Shown here: piece after piece, positions 9,853 to 18,116 of the stretch
Layout: each line of letters begins with the position of its first letter
How positions within the stretch are numbered: the stretch's first letter is position 1
Source of the DNA: Sulfuritalea sp.
GTDB lineage: Bacteria > Pseudomonadota > Gammaproteobacteria > Burkholderiales > Rhodocyclaceae
DNA length: 64,000 nt
Direction: 5' to 3'
Assembly: GCA_016712985.1 (NCBI GenBank)
Contig: JADJQA010000013.1
Location: 84,157 to 148,156, forward strand
The notes under the pieces: model-generated
Told to the model about the DNA's origin: nothing
Seen by the model: the letters and a program-made list of their open reading frames with translations, nothing else
Database searches by the model: none
Program-made: the position numbers and the translations under genes

Positions 9853-11958
9853 ATGTCAGCAGGACTGATGTTTGCGCTGATCTGCGCGGTGGCGGCAATC
9901 GCTTACGGCTGGATCATGAGCCAGTGGATTCTGGCGCAACCGGCGGGCAACGACCGCATGAAGGAAATTGCGGCGGCCATTCAGGAAGGCGCCCAAGCCT
10001 ATCTGAACCGTCAATACACTACGATCGGCATCGTCGGTGCGGTGCTCGCCGTGGCCATCTGGATATTCCTCGGGAAGCTTTCGGCCATAGGTTTCGTCAT
10101 CGGCGCCGTGCTATCCGGTGCTGCGGGTTACATCGGCATGAATGTTTCGGTGCGTGCCAACGTGCGCACGGCCGAAGCGGCGCGAGTCGGACTGAATGAG
10201 GCGCTGAATGTCGCCTTCAAGGGCGGCGCGATTACCGGCATGCTGGTGGTTGGTCTTGGTCTGCTCGGAGTTGCGGGTTACTACGCAGCGCTGAAATGGG
10301 GCCTCGGCCCAGACGCCAAGATCGAAGACATCATTCACCCGCTGGTCGGCCTTGGTTTTGGGTCGTCCCTGATCTCGATCTTCGCGCGTTTGGGCGGCGG
10401 CATCTTTACCAAGGGCGCTGATGTAGGCGCCGACCTGGTAGGCAAGGTGGAAGCCGGTATTCCCGAGGATGACCTGCGCAACCCGGCAGTGATCGCCGAC
10501 AACGTCGGTGACAACGTCGGTGACTGTGCCGGCATGGCGGCCGACTTGTTCGAGACGTACGCCGTAACTACTGTCGCGACCATGCTGCTGGGCGCGCTAT
10601 TGTTCAAGGTAAATCCCGTCTTCGCCGAGCAGGCCGTCATCTATCCGCTGGCACTGGGTGGCTTCTCGATCATCGCCTCGATCATCGGCGTGATGTTCGT
10701 CAAGGCTTCGCCGGGCGGCAAGATCATGAACGCCCTCTACCGCGGGCTGATCGTTGCCGGGGTGCTGGCGCTGGTGGCCTTCTATTTCATGACGGGGAAA
10801 CTGATCGACGATCACTTGCTCGATAGCATCCTGAACATCAGCGGCGGTTCGCAGTTGCGCCTCTACGGTGCGACGGTTATCGGACTGGTGCTGACTGGGT
10901 TGATGGTCTATATCACCGAGTACTACACTGGTACCGAGTTCAAGCCGGTACAGCACGTGGCGCAGGCTTCCACTACGGGCCATGGCACCAACATCATCGC
11001 TGGCCTCGGCGTATCGATGAAGGCTACTGCGTGGCCCGTGCTTTCCGTCTGTGTTGCGATCTGGGCTTCATATGCCTTGGGCGGTTTGTATGGCATCGCG
11101 ATCGCAGCCACCTCGATGTTGTCCATGGCCGGCATTATTGTCGCGCTCGATGCGTACGGCCCGATCACCGACAACGCCGGCGGCATCGCCGAAATGGCTG
11201 AGATGCCGGATTCCGTGCGCGGCATTACCGATCCGCTCGACGCCGTGGGCAACACCACCAAAGCCGTGACCAAAGGCTATGCCATCGGTTCCGCCGGCCT
11301 GGCCGCGCTGGTGCTGTTCGCCGACTTCACCCATGGTCTGGAGTCCCTCAAGCCGGGTATCAAGTTCGCCTTCGATCTGTCCGATCCTGCGGTCATCATC
11401 GGCCTCTTCGTCGGCGGCATGGTGCCTTACCTGTTTGCCGCGATGGGCATGGAAGCAGTGGGTCGTGCGGCCGGCTCCGTGGTGGTCGAAGTGCGCCGTC
11501 AGTTCAAGGAGATCAAGGGCATCATGGAAGGCACGGCCAAGCCGGAATACGGCACCTGTGTCGACATGCTGACCAAGGCCGCCATCAAGGAAATGATGAT
11601 CCCGTCACTGCTGCCGGTACTGGTTCCGCTCGTTGTCGCCGTCGTCATGAATTTCCTCATGCCCCAGATGAACGGGGTCGGAGCTGGCGTTCGCGCCCTG
11701 GGTGGCGTGCTGATGGGCACCATCGTGACCGGTCTCTTCGTCGCCATCTCTATGACCACCGGCGGCGGCTGCTGGGACAACGCCAAGAAGTACATCGAAG
11801 ACGGTCACTACGGTGGCAAGGGCTCCGAAGCGCACAAGGCGTCTGTCACCGGCGACACTGTGGGCGACCCGTACAAGGATACGGCTGGCCCCGCCGTCAA
11901 TCCGTTGATCAAGATCATCAACATCGTGGCCTTGATGATCCTGCCCCTGGTGGTCTGA
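9853..11958 (+). CDS. hppA: K+-independent H+-translocating membrane pyrophosphatase
   Basis: 701 residues, about 16 membrane helices. The protein hydrolyses PPi and pumps protons across the inner membrane. Catalytic motifs are all present: GGGIFTKGADVGADLVGKVE, EDDLRNPAVIADNVGDNVGD, DAYGPITDNAGG and GDTVGDPYKDTAGPA. GNTTKAVTKG has Lys at the position that separates K+-independent (K) from K+-dependent (A) enzymes, so a K+-independent proton pump is expected. The start ATG 9853 follows CAGGGGG. It lies just downstream of two PPi-dependent PFKs, which suggests PPi is used as an energy currency. The unknown 257-residue gene is next, on the other strand. Confidence 0.96.
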   Translation: MSAGLMFALICAVAAIAYGWIMSQWILAQPAGNDRMKEIAAAIQEGAQAYLNRQYTTIGIVGAVLAVAIWIFLGKLSAIGFVIGAVLSGAAGYIGMNVSVRANVRTAEAARVGLNEALNVAFKGGAITGMLVVGLGLLGVAGYYAALKWGLGPDAKIEDIIHPLVGLGFGSSLISIFARLGGGIFTKGADVGADLVGKVEAGIPEDDLRNPAVIADNVGDNVGDCAGMAADLFETYAVTTVATMLLGALLFKVNPVFAEQAVIYPLALGGFSIIASIIGVMFVKASPGGKIMNALYRGLIVAGVLALVAFYFMTGKLIDDHLLDSILNISGGSQLRLYGATVIGLVLTGLMVYITEYYTGTEFKPVQHVAQASTTGHGTNIIAGLGVSMKATAWPVLSVCVAIWASYALGGLYGIAIAATSMLSMAGIIVALDAYGPITDNAGGIAEMAEMPDSVRGITDPLDAVGNTTKAVTKGYAIGSAGLAALVLFADFTHGLESLKPGIKFAFDLSDPAVIIGLFVGGMVPYLFAAMGMEAVGRAAGSVVVEVRRQFKEIKGIMEGTAKPEYGTCVDMLTKAAIKEMMIPSLLPVLVPLVVAVVMNFLMPQMNGVGAGVRALGGVLMGTIVTGLFVAISMTTGGGCWDNAKKYIEDGHYGGKGSEAHKASVTGDTVGDPYKDTAGPAVNPLIKIINIVALMILPLVV

Positions 11959-11980
11959 TTTCTTGGCGAGTAGTTGATCG

Positions 11981-12014
11981 AACAAACGGGCAGCCCGCGG
12001 GCTGCCCGTTTGTT
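11981..12014. terminator. strong bidirectional terminator after hppA
   Basis: A perfect 34-base palindrome whose arms run AACAAACGGGCAGCC and its complement. The lower stem is flanked by A and T runs on either side, so it can terminate from both directions. It lies 22 bases after the hppA stop. Confidence 0.85.
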
Positions 12015-12335
12015 TTGGTGTTGGCCTGGTCTGGCATGGATGGCGAATCTATGTCGCATGGCGATGTGACGAGCTGCCATGGCGCGGCTTGGGGGCAAAG
12101 CGTCACGCGCGAGCTTATTTGGTTCGTCCGATCAGTGACGCCGGATGATCGCATCTGCTCCACCTGCAACCCAAGCATGTCGTGGCCTCTATCCATGGCT
12201 AGGCATGTCATGTCATGGAGCAGGAATTTGGGGAAGATTCTCCGGCACCAATCCCCGATTTACCCAGCCGACAAAGCCGTTGTATTGGCAATGCGCCGGG
12301 CCGGGCGCCCAACAGAGGGCGTGTCTAACTGCTTC
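12015..12335. other. gene-free stretch between hppA and the 257-residue gene
   Basis: About 320 bases with lower coding character. Short frames on both strands (for example 12015-12398 plus) give low-complexity, unrecognisable proteins. No tRNA-like cloverleaf or insertion-sequence end was seen. Confidence 0.4.
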
Positions 12336-13109
12336 TCAGGCGACAGAGTTTGCATTGCGCCACCACGTCGAGTGGTTCTTGCGCAGTTCCTCATGTGACG
12401 GCATGCCGTAAAACGCCAGGTCGTTGCCGTTGCCGACGTAGAAGCCACCCTTGACCATGCGGTAGGGAAACTCGAGCGAGTGCACGCGGTGCACCAGCTT
12501 GCTGGTCTTGGTTTTAGGCTGAATTTCGATCAGCGCTTCACGCAGATGGTGCATCAACGGGTAGGGCAGGTCGTTGACGGACCCTGTTTCGGGGTTGGTC
12601 GCCAGTTCCCCGAGGCCGAGTTCGACGAAGCACAGTGCCGGGAAATGAATGAATTTGGAAGCCGCGACCGTCACGCTGTTGTGGTAGTGATCGACTGCGC
12701 CGAGCGAGCTTACGATCAAGCTGTTCACCGGCGTCAGGTCCTGATACAGATGCAGGTTGTGCTCCTCCTTCTTCACGAGTTCCTTGCGATCGAGCGCGAG
12801 AATCTGACCGTAGGCCGTGCTCAGATACAATTTGCCGATGACTTTCACCGGAACGTGCTCCAGCACTCGATAGACCGAAACATAGACGGAGTTCTTCGGT
12901 GTGCCGTCAGCATGCGGAATGCATCGCGCGACGGCTTCGTCAATGTAGAACGCATCGCTACGGAAGGTCGGGTCGAGTTCAAAGAACATCGCCTGACCCT
13001 TGGATTTGTACTGATGCCCGGTAGCGTAATACTGCCCAAACTCTTCCGGGGGAAGCATGGATGCGATCAATGCTTCGGGAAGCAACGACAGGTACAGATG
13101 GACGGTCAT
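12336..13109 (-). CDS. uncharacterised soluble protein next to H+-PPase, copy A
   Basis: 257 residues with no membrane helix or signal peptide and no motif I recognise. It starts MTVHLYLSLLPEALIASMLP. It is a clear paralogue of the gene at 32226-32990: residues 12-32 are identical in the two, and the blocks GTPKNSVYVS, LYQDLTP, LPYPLMHHLREAL and LVHRVHSLEFPYRMVKGGFYVG are shared or nearly so. Both copies lie next to a membrane pyrophosphatase gene (this one convergent with hppA, 377 bases apart). An expression or functional link with PPases is inference from that repeated context. Conserved Tyr/Phe/Trp-rich C-terminus ends near STWWRNAN. Confidence 0.85.
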   Translation of the reverse strand: MTVHLYLSLLPEALIASMLPPEEFGQYYATGHQYKSKGQAMFFELDPTFRSDAFYIDEAVARCIPHADGTPKNSVYVSVYRVLEHVPVKVIGKLYLSTAYGQILALDRKELVKKEEHNLHLYQDLTPVNSLIVSSLGAVDHYHNSVTVAASKFIHFPALCFVELGLGELATNPETGSVNDLPYPLMHHLREALIEIQPKTKTSKLVHRVHSLEFPYRMVKGGFYVGNGNDLAFYGMPSHEELRKNHSTWWRNANSVA

Positions 13110-13437
13110 GATAAATGGTTCTTTCTGATTGAAGTTGAAAATCGCCTGAGTCGATCTGGGACGCTTACGAACTGCTAAGACACCCGCGTCGGCATTCCTT
13201 GGTCAATACATGGTGTCAGATTATACAGAACCGCGAGTACATGCCACTGCACTGAATTCTGAATTCTGCCCGTCTGTTTGTCGCACCGGGGCGACTTGCC
13301 GGTGCTGAATGAGCGTTCCGTCTGACTGGCCTTTGCCACGCGTTCGTCGCATGCGGTGCGCCGCCGCGGTTCAAGCAGTTGGATCAAGGAGCATACTTGG
13401 CCGACACTCGCGGCGAAGAAGCGCCTTTGGCGGCCAA
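13110..13437. other. gap between copy A and murJ
   Basis: 328 bases. It should hold the promoter of the minus-strand 257-residue gene in its first 100 bases. It contains a short overlapping direct repeat CTGAATTCTGAATTCT near 13251-13266. A minus-strand frame across it (13175-13570) overlaps the murJ end out of frame and looks spurious. No other structure seen. Confidence 0.4.
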
Positions 13438-14973
13438 TCAGGCTGCCTTGCGGCGGAAATCGCGTACCCGGAAGCCCAGCAGCCACAGGGTGGCGAAGTA
13501 GCTGACCATTCCGCCGAGCACCACGCCCGAGAGTCGCAGGATGCGCTGGACGCCGTTCATCTCCAACCACGCTGCGTCCTTGTCAGTCGCAAGCCACAGC
13601 ACGCCGCCCAGCACGACCAGTGCGGCAAGAAGCTTGAGGATGAACACGCCCCAGCCAGGTTGAGGCTGGTAAGCGCCGCGTTGCCGCAATCCGCGCCAGA
13701 GCAGTCCCGCGTTCAGGCAGGAGGCCAGGCCGATGGACAGGGCCAGTCCCGCATGCTTGAGCCAGCCAATGAAGGCCATGTTCATGACTTGGGTCAGCGC
13801 CAGCGTGATCAGGGCGATCTTCACCGGCGTACGAATGTCCTGGCGGGCGTAAAAGCCGGGCGCCAGCACCTTGACAAGAATAAGGCCGGTCAGGCCTATC
13901 GAATAGGCGACCAACGCTTCGCGGGTACGCAGCACATCGGTGACCGCAAACGCACCGTACTGGAACAGGGTCGACAGCAGCGGTATGGCCAGCATCGCCA
14001 GCGCCAGCGATGCCGGCAGGGTCAGCATCAGGGTCAGGCGCAGGCCCCAGTCCAGCAAGGCCGAGAAGTCCTCTGCTTTGCCAGTGGCATGGGACTTCGC
14101 GAGGCTCGGCAGCAGAATCGTACCGAGCGCCGCTCCCAGCAATCCGGCGGGGAACTCCATCAGCCGATCTGCATAGTACAGCCATGAGACGCTGCCGCTC
14201 TCGAGGAACGAGGCGAAGATCGTGTTTATCAACAGGCTGATCTGCGACACCGAAACACCGAGTACTGCGGGTGCCATGAGTTTGAGGATGCGTCGCACGC
14301 CTTCATCGCGCCAGTCCGGGTCAAAGCGGGGCAGCATGCCGATCCTGGCCAGGGCCGGAAGCTGGATTCCCAGTTGCAGCGCACCGCCGATGAATACGGC
14401 CCACGCCAGCGCCAGTATCGGCGGGTCAAACCAGGGTGCGGCGAACAGCGCCATGCCGATAAAGGACAGGTTGAGCAGGACCGGCGTGAAGGCGGGCAGG
14501 GCAAACCGGCTCCAGGTATTCAGGATGCCGGCGGCCAGTGCCACCAGCGACATGAACAGAATGTAGGGAAAGGTTATCCGCGTGAGTTCGACGGTGAGCT
14601 GGAATTTCTCGGCATCGGCGCTGAAACCCGGAGCCGTAACGGCGATCAGCACGGGCGCGGCGGCCATGCCGAGCGCGCTGACGACGATCAGTATCAGGAA
14701 CAGCACGCTGGTGACGCGATCGACCAGGCTTTTGGTCTCGATTGCGCCGCGGCGATTGCGGTATTCGGCGAGGATCGGAACGAACGCCTGGGAGAACGCT
14801 CCTTCGGCAAACAGGCGGCGCAACAGGTTGGGCAGTCGGAAGGCGACGAAGAAGGCATCCGTCATCAGGCCGGCACCGAAGCTTCTGGCAATGACGAAGT
14901 CCCGAGCGAACCCCAGAACTCGGGACAGCAGGGTCATCCCGCTGACGGTGGCCAGAACGTGGAGCAGATTCAT
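13438..14973 (-). CDS. murJ: lipid II flippase MurJ (MviN)
   Basis: 511 residues with about 14 predicted membrane helices. It moves the peptidoglycan precursor lipid II across the inner membrane. It begins MNLLHVLATVSGMTLLSRVLGFARD, and the motif RLPNLLRRLFAEGAFSQAFVP is a hallmark of MviN proteins. Length is normal and the frame is intact. It is divergent from rpsT, with about 100 bases between them, an arrangement conserved in many Betaproteobacteria. Confidence 0.96.
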   Translation of the reverse strand: MNLLHVLATVSGMTLLSRVLGFARDFVIARSFGAGLMTDAFFVAFRLPNLLRRLFAEGAFSQAFVPILAEYRNRRGAIETKSLVDRVTSVLFLILIVVSALGMAAAPVLIAVTAPGFSADAEKFQLTVELTRITFPYILFMSLVALAAGILNTWSRFALPAFTPVLLNLSFIGMALFAAPWFDPPILALAWAVFIGGALQLGIQLPALARIGMLPRFDPDWRDEGVRRILKLMAPAVLGVSVSQISLLINTIFASFLESGSVSWLYYADRLMEFPAGLLGAALGTILLPSLAKSHATGKAEDFSALLDWGLRLTLMLTLPASLALAMLAIPLLSTLFQYGAFAVTDVLRTREALVAYSIGLTGLILVKVLAPGFYARQDIRTPVKIALITLALTQVMNMAFIGWLKHAGLALSIGLASCLNAGLLWRGLRQRGAYQPQPGWGVFILKLLAALVVLGGVLWLATDKDAAWLEMNGVQRILRLSGVVLGGMVSYFATLWLLGFRVRDFRRKAA

Positions 14974-15011
14974 GGCAGTATGGTATCCGGGATGTTGCGG
15001 ATGAAAGGCGC

Positions 15012-15040
15012 TTGCAATGGGCGGAAGACCACCCTATAAT
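15012..15040 (+). promoter_or_regulatory. sigma-70 promoter for rpsT
   Basis: TTGCAA at 15012-15017, a 17-base spacer, and a perfect TATAAT at 15035-15040, 34 bases upstream of the rpsT ATG. Both boxes and spacing match the housekeeping consensus. Confidence 0.75.
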
Positions 15041-15073
15041 CGCCCCCTTTCCCAAGATCCACCGGATATCGAC

Positions 15074-15334
15074 ATGGCCAATTCAGTCCAGGCTCGCAAG
15101 CGCGCTCGTCAAGCAACTGAGCAGCGTGCTCACAATATGGGACAGCGTTCCACCTTGCGTACCGCGATCAAGAAGGTGCGCAAGGCCATCGACGCTGGCG
15201 ACAAGGGCGCTGCTCAGGCGGTGTTCAGGAGTCGCAGAGCGTAATCGACTCGATCGCGGACAAGAACATCGTGCACCAAGAACCTCGCGGCACGCCAGAA
15301 GAGCCGCCTCTCGGCCGCAATCAAGGCGCTCTAG
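15074..15334 (+). CDS. rpsT: 30S ribosomal protein S20, two compensating frameshifts
   Basis: S20 binds 16S rRNA in the small subunit. The start MANSVQARKRARQATEQRAHNM is typical. The frame breaks after AAQAVF: adding one base gives QESQSVIDSIADKNIVH. A second break near 15272-15280 (one extra C in CACCAAGAAC) is followed by KNLAARQKSRLSAAIKAL and the stop at 15332-15334. The span is exactly 87 codons, the normal S20 length of about 86 residues, so the two indels cancel. Such errors in a ribosomal protein gene point to sequence error. As given, only 56 residues are read. Confidence 0.9.
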
Positions 15335-15398
15335 TCCGCTCCACGCCAAGCGCTGCAAGCAGGCGGCGTTATTCGTCATGCACATCAAGCAGGCTGTC

Positions 15399-15416
15399 GC
15401 CCGAGACGGGCTTTTT
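15399..15416 (+). terminator. rho-independent terminator after rpsT
   Basis: GCCCG-AGA-CGGGC stem-loop followed by TTTTT, about 65 bases beyond the rpsT stop. Confidence 0.7.
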
Positions 15417-15537
15417 GCGTTGGCATGACCCCTAGGCCGCTTGGGTATCTGCACTCCAACTCCGTTTTCCATGGTTCCGCCGAGTCGATCATTGGCATAA
15501 TGTCTTATAAAAAGTCTCGCTAAATTAAACAAATAGG

Positions 15538-15566
15538 TTGAGTTTGCCGAAATCACTGCATATAAT
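15538..15566 (+). promoter_or_regulatory. sigma-70 promoter for the 73-residue gene
   Basis: TTGAGT at 15538-15543, a 17-base spacer, and perfect TATAAT at 15561-15566, 32 bases upstream of the ATG at 15598. Confidence 0.6.
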
Positions 15567-15597
15567 CGCCAGACTCCATTGAAGTGAAAGGGGTTTT

Positions 15598-15819
15598 ATG
15601 CAATCCCATCAGTTCATGAAATATGCGTTTCGTATTCGGACGCGTCTTGGCGTGATTGTGGACAATTTGATGATCCATGGCAGCGACGAGCACGATGCTC
15701 AGCGCAAGTTGCGGCAGGTCTACCACGGTTGCAAGATAATCGAATGTGTCTGCCATCGAGGTGGCGTTCGCGTACCGGTGGCCAGCTTCGGGGAAGCCTC
15801 AAACCTCATTGGCCGCTGA
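15598..15819 (+). CDS. small conserved-looking protein of unknown function
   Basis: 73 residues, soluble and basic, starting MQSHQFMKYAFRIRTRLGVI. Support for a real gene is its own consensus-like promoter, a good GAAAGGGG ribosome site seven bases before ATG, and a sharp stop. The middle (MIHGSDEHDAQRKLRQVYHGCKII) resembles a small alpha/beta fold with two Cys (CKIIECVC) but I cannot assign a family. It stands alone between rpsT and argD. Confidence 0.6.
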   Translation: MQSHQFMKYAFRIRTRLGVIVDNLMIHGSDEHDAQRKLRQVYHGCKIIECVCHRGGVRVPVASFGEASNLIGR

Positions 15820-15942
15820 GGTTTCGTCCCTGTACAGAGGCCTGTTTTTGACTTAGTATGGAATCGCTCTGGCGGCGGTGGTCGTTGCGCTTGACGCCGA
15901 CAAGCGCTGCGCTTGGCCTTCGCTGAAGCCATGTTTGCAAGC

Positions 15943-15978
15943 ACGGCGGCCGTTGCTCTTCGGCCGCCGTATGTTTTT
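15943..15978 (+). terminator. GC-rich hairpin with T tract in the argD leader
   Basis: ACGGCGGCCG at 15943-15952 pairs with CGGCCGCCGT at 15961-15970 (10 bp, 8-base loop), followed by ATGTTTTTCC. It lies about 30 bases before the argD start codon. It could end the upstream small-gene transcript, or act as an attenuator if argD is transcribed through it. Which is true cannot be told from sequence. Confidence 0.55.
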
Positions 15979-16006
15979 CCGGGTGGAGCTTTTCGCGGAG
16001 CGCGTC

Positions 16007-17179
16007 ATGCCGCATTTGATGAATACCTACGGGCGGCTGCCGGTCGCCTTTACCCATGGCCAGGGGTGTCGGCTGTTCGACGAGCAGGGCAAGTCCTACC
16101 TTGATGCCCTGGCGGGCATAGCGGTCAGCACGCTGGGCCACAATCATCCTCGGCTGGTGAAAGCGCTGGGCGGGCAGGTCGCCCGTCTCATTCATGTGTC
16201 GAACCTGTACCGCATTGGCGAAGCTGAAGCCCTCGCCGATCGTCTCGCCGTGCTTTCCGCGATGGACCAGGTGTTTTTCTGCAACTCGGGCTGCGAGGCC
16301 AACGAAGCGGCGATCAAGCTCGCACGGCTTTATGGACATCAGCAGGGCATCGATCTACCCGCCGTCATCGTCATGGAGCAGGCCTTCCACGGCCGCACGC
16401 TGGCGACGCTATCCGCTACCGGCAATCGCAAGGTCCAGGCCGGCTTCGAGCCGCTGGTTGCCGGTTTCGTGCGGGTGCCGTTTGACGACATCGCCGCGAT
16501 AGAGCAGCTTGCGACGCGGAATCCGAATGTGGTTGCGGTGCTGTTCGAGCCGATTCAGGGCGAAGGCGGCATCAACCTTGCGCACAACGATTTCATGCGC
16601 TTGCTGAGGCAGATTTGCGACCGCAAGAACTGGCTGCTAATGGTAGACGAAGTGCAGTGCGGGATTGGTCGCACCGGCGTCTGGTTCGCCCATCAGCATG
16701 CCGGCATTGTTCCGGATGTCATGACGCTGGCCAAGGGGCTGGGCTCCGGCGTGCCGATCGGCGCCTGCCTTGCTGCGGCACGCGCCGCTGGCGTGTTCAA
16801 GCCCGGTAATCACGGCTCCACATTTGGCGGCAACCCGCTGGCCTGCGTTGCGGCGTTGACCACGCTGGAGGTGATCGAAGCCGACGGCCTGCTGGCGCAT
16901 GCGAAAAAGCTCGGCGAAGCGATTCGGACTGGTCTGCGTAGCGGCTTGTCCGGGGTCAGCGGCGTGGTCGAAGTACGCGGAGACGGCTTGATGATCGGCG
17001 TTGAGCTGGATCGTCCCTGTGCCGATCTGGTCAGGCGCGGGCTGGACGCCGGCTTGCTGATCAATGTCACCGCCGACAAGGTAGTGCGGCTTCTGCCACC
17101 GCTGATCATGAGCGATGCCGAAGGCGCGGAACTGATTGCCGGACTTGTGCGGCTGATCAAAGAGTTTCTCGGGGCATGA
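16007..17179 (+). CDS. argD: acetylornithine aminotransferase
   Basis: PLP-dependent aminotransferase making N-acetylornithine from N-acetylglutamate semialdehyde and glutamate in arginine synthesis. 390 residues from ATG 16007 (MPHLMNTYGRLPVAFTHGQG). Key motifs are FCNSGCEANEAAIK, the Asp of LLMVDEVQCGIGRTG, and the PLP lysine in TLAKGLGSG. The longer upstream frame starts within the hairpin and is unlikely. The stop overlaps the argF start (ATGA), so argD and argF are translationally coupled. Confidence 0.94.
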   Translation: MPHLMNTYGRLPVAFTHGQGCRLFDEQGKSYLDALAGIAVSTLGHNHPRLVKALGGQVARLIHVSNLYRIGEAEALADRLAVLSAMDQVFFCNSGCEANEAAIKLARLYGHQQGIDLPAVIVMEQAFHGRTLATLSATGNRKVQAGFEPLVAGFVRVPFDDIAAIEQLATRNPNVVAVLFEPIQGEGGINLAHNDFMRLLRQICDRKNWLLMVDEVQCGIGRTGVWFAHQHAGIVPDVMTLAKGLGSGVPIGACLAAARAAGVFKPGNHGSTFGGNPLACVAALTTLEVIEADGLLAHAKKLGEAIRTGLRSGLSGVSGVVEVRGDGLMIGVELDRPCADLVRRGLDAGLLINVTADKVVRLLPPLIMSDAEGAELIAGLVRLIKEFLGA

Positions 17180-18105
17180 TCGTGGCAGCGTCGCGGCATT
17201 TCCTGCAGTTGAAGGATTTTTCACGCGAAGATCTCGACTACCTTTTTCAGCGTACGCGAACCATCAAAGCGCGTTTCAAGTCCTACCAGCGCTATTGGCC
17301 GCTACAGGACCGCACCTTGGTGATGATTTTCGAGAAGGCGAGCACGCGCACGCGGCTTTCCTTCGAGGCCGGCATGCATCAACTCGGCGGTTCGGCAATC
17401 TATCTGAATACGCGGGATTCGCAGCTCGGACGCGGCGAATCGGTCGAGGATGCCGCCCAGGTGATTTCGCGCATGAGCGACATCGTCATGATTCGCACTT
17501 TCGAGCAGGAGATCGTCGAGCGTTTTGCCAGTCATTCCAGGGTGCCGGTGATCAATGGATTGACCAACCAGTACCACCCCTGCCAGCTTCTCGCCGACAT
17601 CTTTACCTATATCGAGCAGCGCGGTCCGATCCAGGGCCGGACCGTGGCATGGATTGGCGATTCCAACAATGTCTGCAGCACCTGGTTGCAGGCCGCTGAA
17701 ATCTTCGACTTCAAGGTTCATGTGTCGACGCCGCCGGGCTATGAAGTTGCAGCCGAGCGCGCGGACTTTCATGGCGCAGACCACTTCGAACAGTTCGCCG
17801 ATCCCGTGGATGCCGCGCGCGGGGCGGATCTGGTGACCACCGATGTGTGGACTTCGATGGGTTTCGAAGCCGAGAACGAAGTGCGTCTGCGTGACTTTGC
17901 CGATTGGCAGGTCGATGCCGACCTGATGCGTGCAGCAAAGGCTGATGCCTTGTTCATGCACTGCCTGCCGGCGCATCGTGGCCAGGAAGTCGCGGCCGAG
18001 GTAATCGATGGCGTGCAAAGCGTGGTGTGGGATGAAGCGGAGAACCGGCTGCACACCCAAAAGGCACTGGTTGAATTCTTGATTCTGGGCAGGTTGAACG
18101 ACTGA
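17176..18105 (+). CDS. argF: ornithine carbamoyltransferase
   Basis: Makes citrulline from ornithine and carbamoyl phosphate. 309 residues. The carbamoyl-phosphate loop STRTRLSFE, the HPCQ motif and the ornithine motif HCLPAHRG are present. The start at ATG 17176 overlaps argD by four bases. It is followed 11 bases later by argG, so the genes form an argD-argF-argG operon covering the late steps of arginine synthesis. Confidence 0.96.
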   Translation: MIVAASRHFLQLKDFSREDLDYLFQRTRTIKARFKSYQRYWPLQDRTLVMIFEKASTRTRLSFEAGMHQLGGSAIYLNTRDSQLGRGESVEDAAQVISRMSDIVMIRTFEQEIVERFASHSRVPVINGLTNQYHPCQLLADIFTYIEQRGPIQGRTVAWIGDSNNVCSTWLQAAEIFDFKVHVSTPPGYEVAAERADFHGADHFEQFADPVDAARGADLVTTDVWTSMGFEAENEVRLRDFADWQVDADLMRAAKADALFMHCLPAHRGQEVAAEVIDGVQSVVWDEAENRLHTQKALVEFLILGRLND

Positions 18106-18116
18106 AGGAAAATTCA

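Noticed and set aside
12015..12398. Possible gene of 127 residues after the hppA terminator
   Set aside because: Begins inside the terminator, overlaps the 257-residue gene, has no ribosome site or recognisable sequence.
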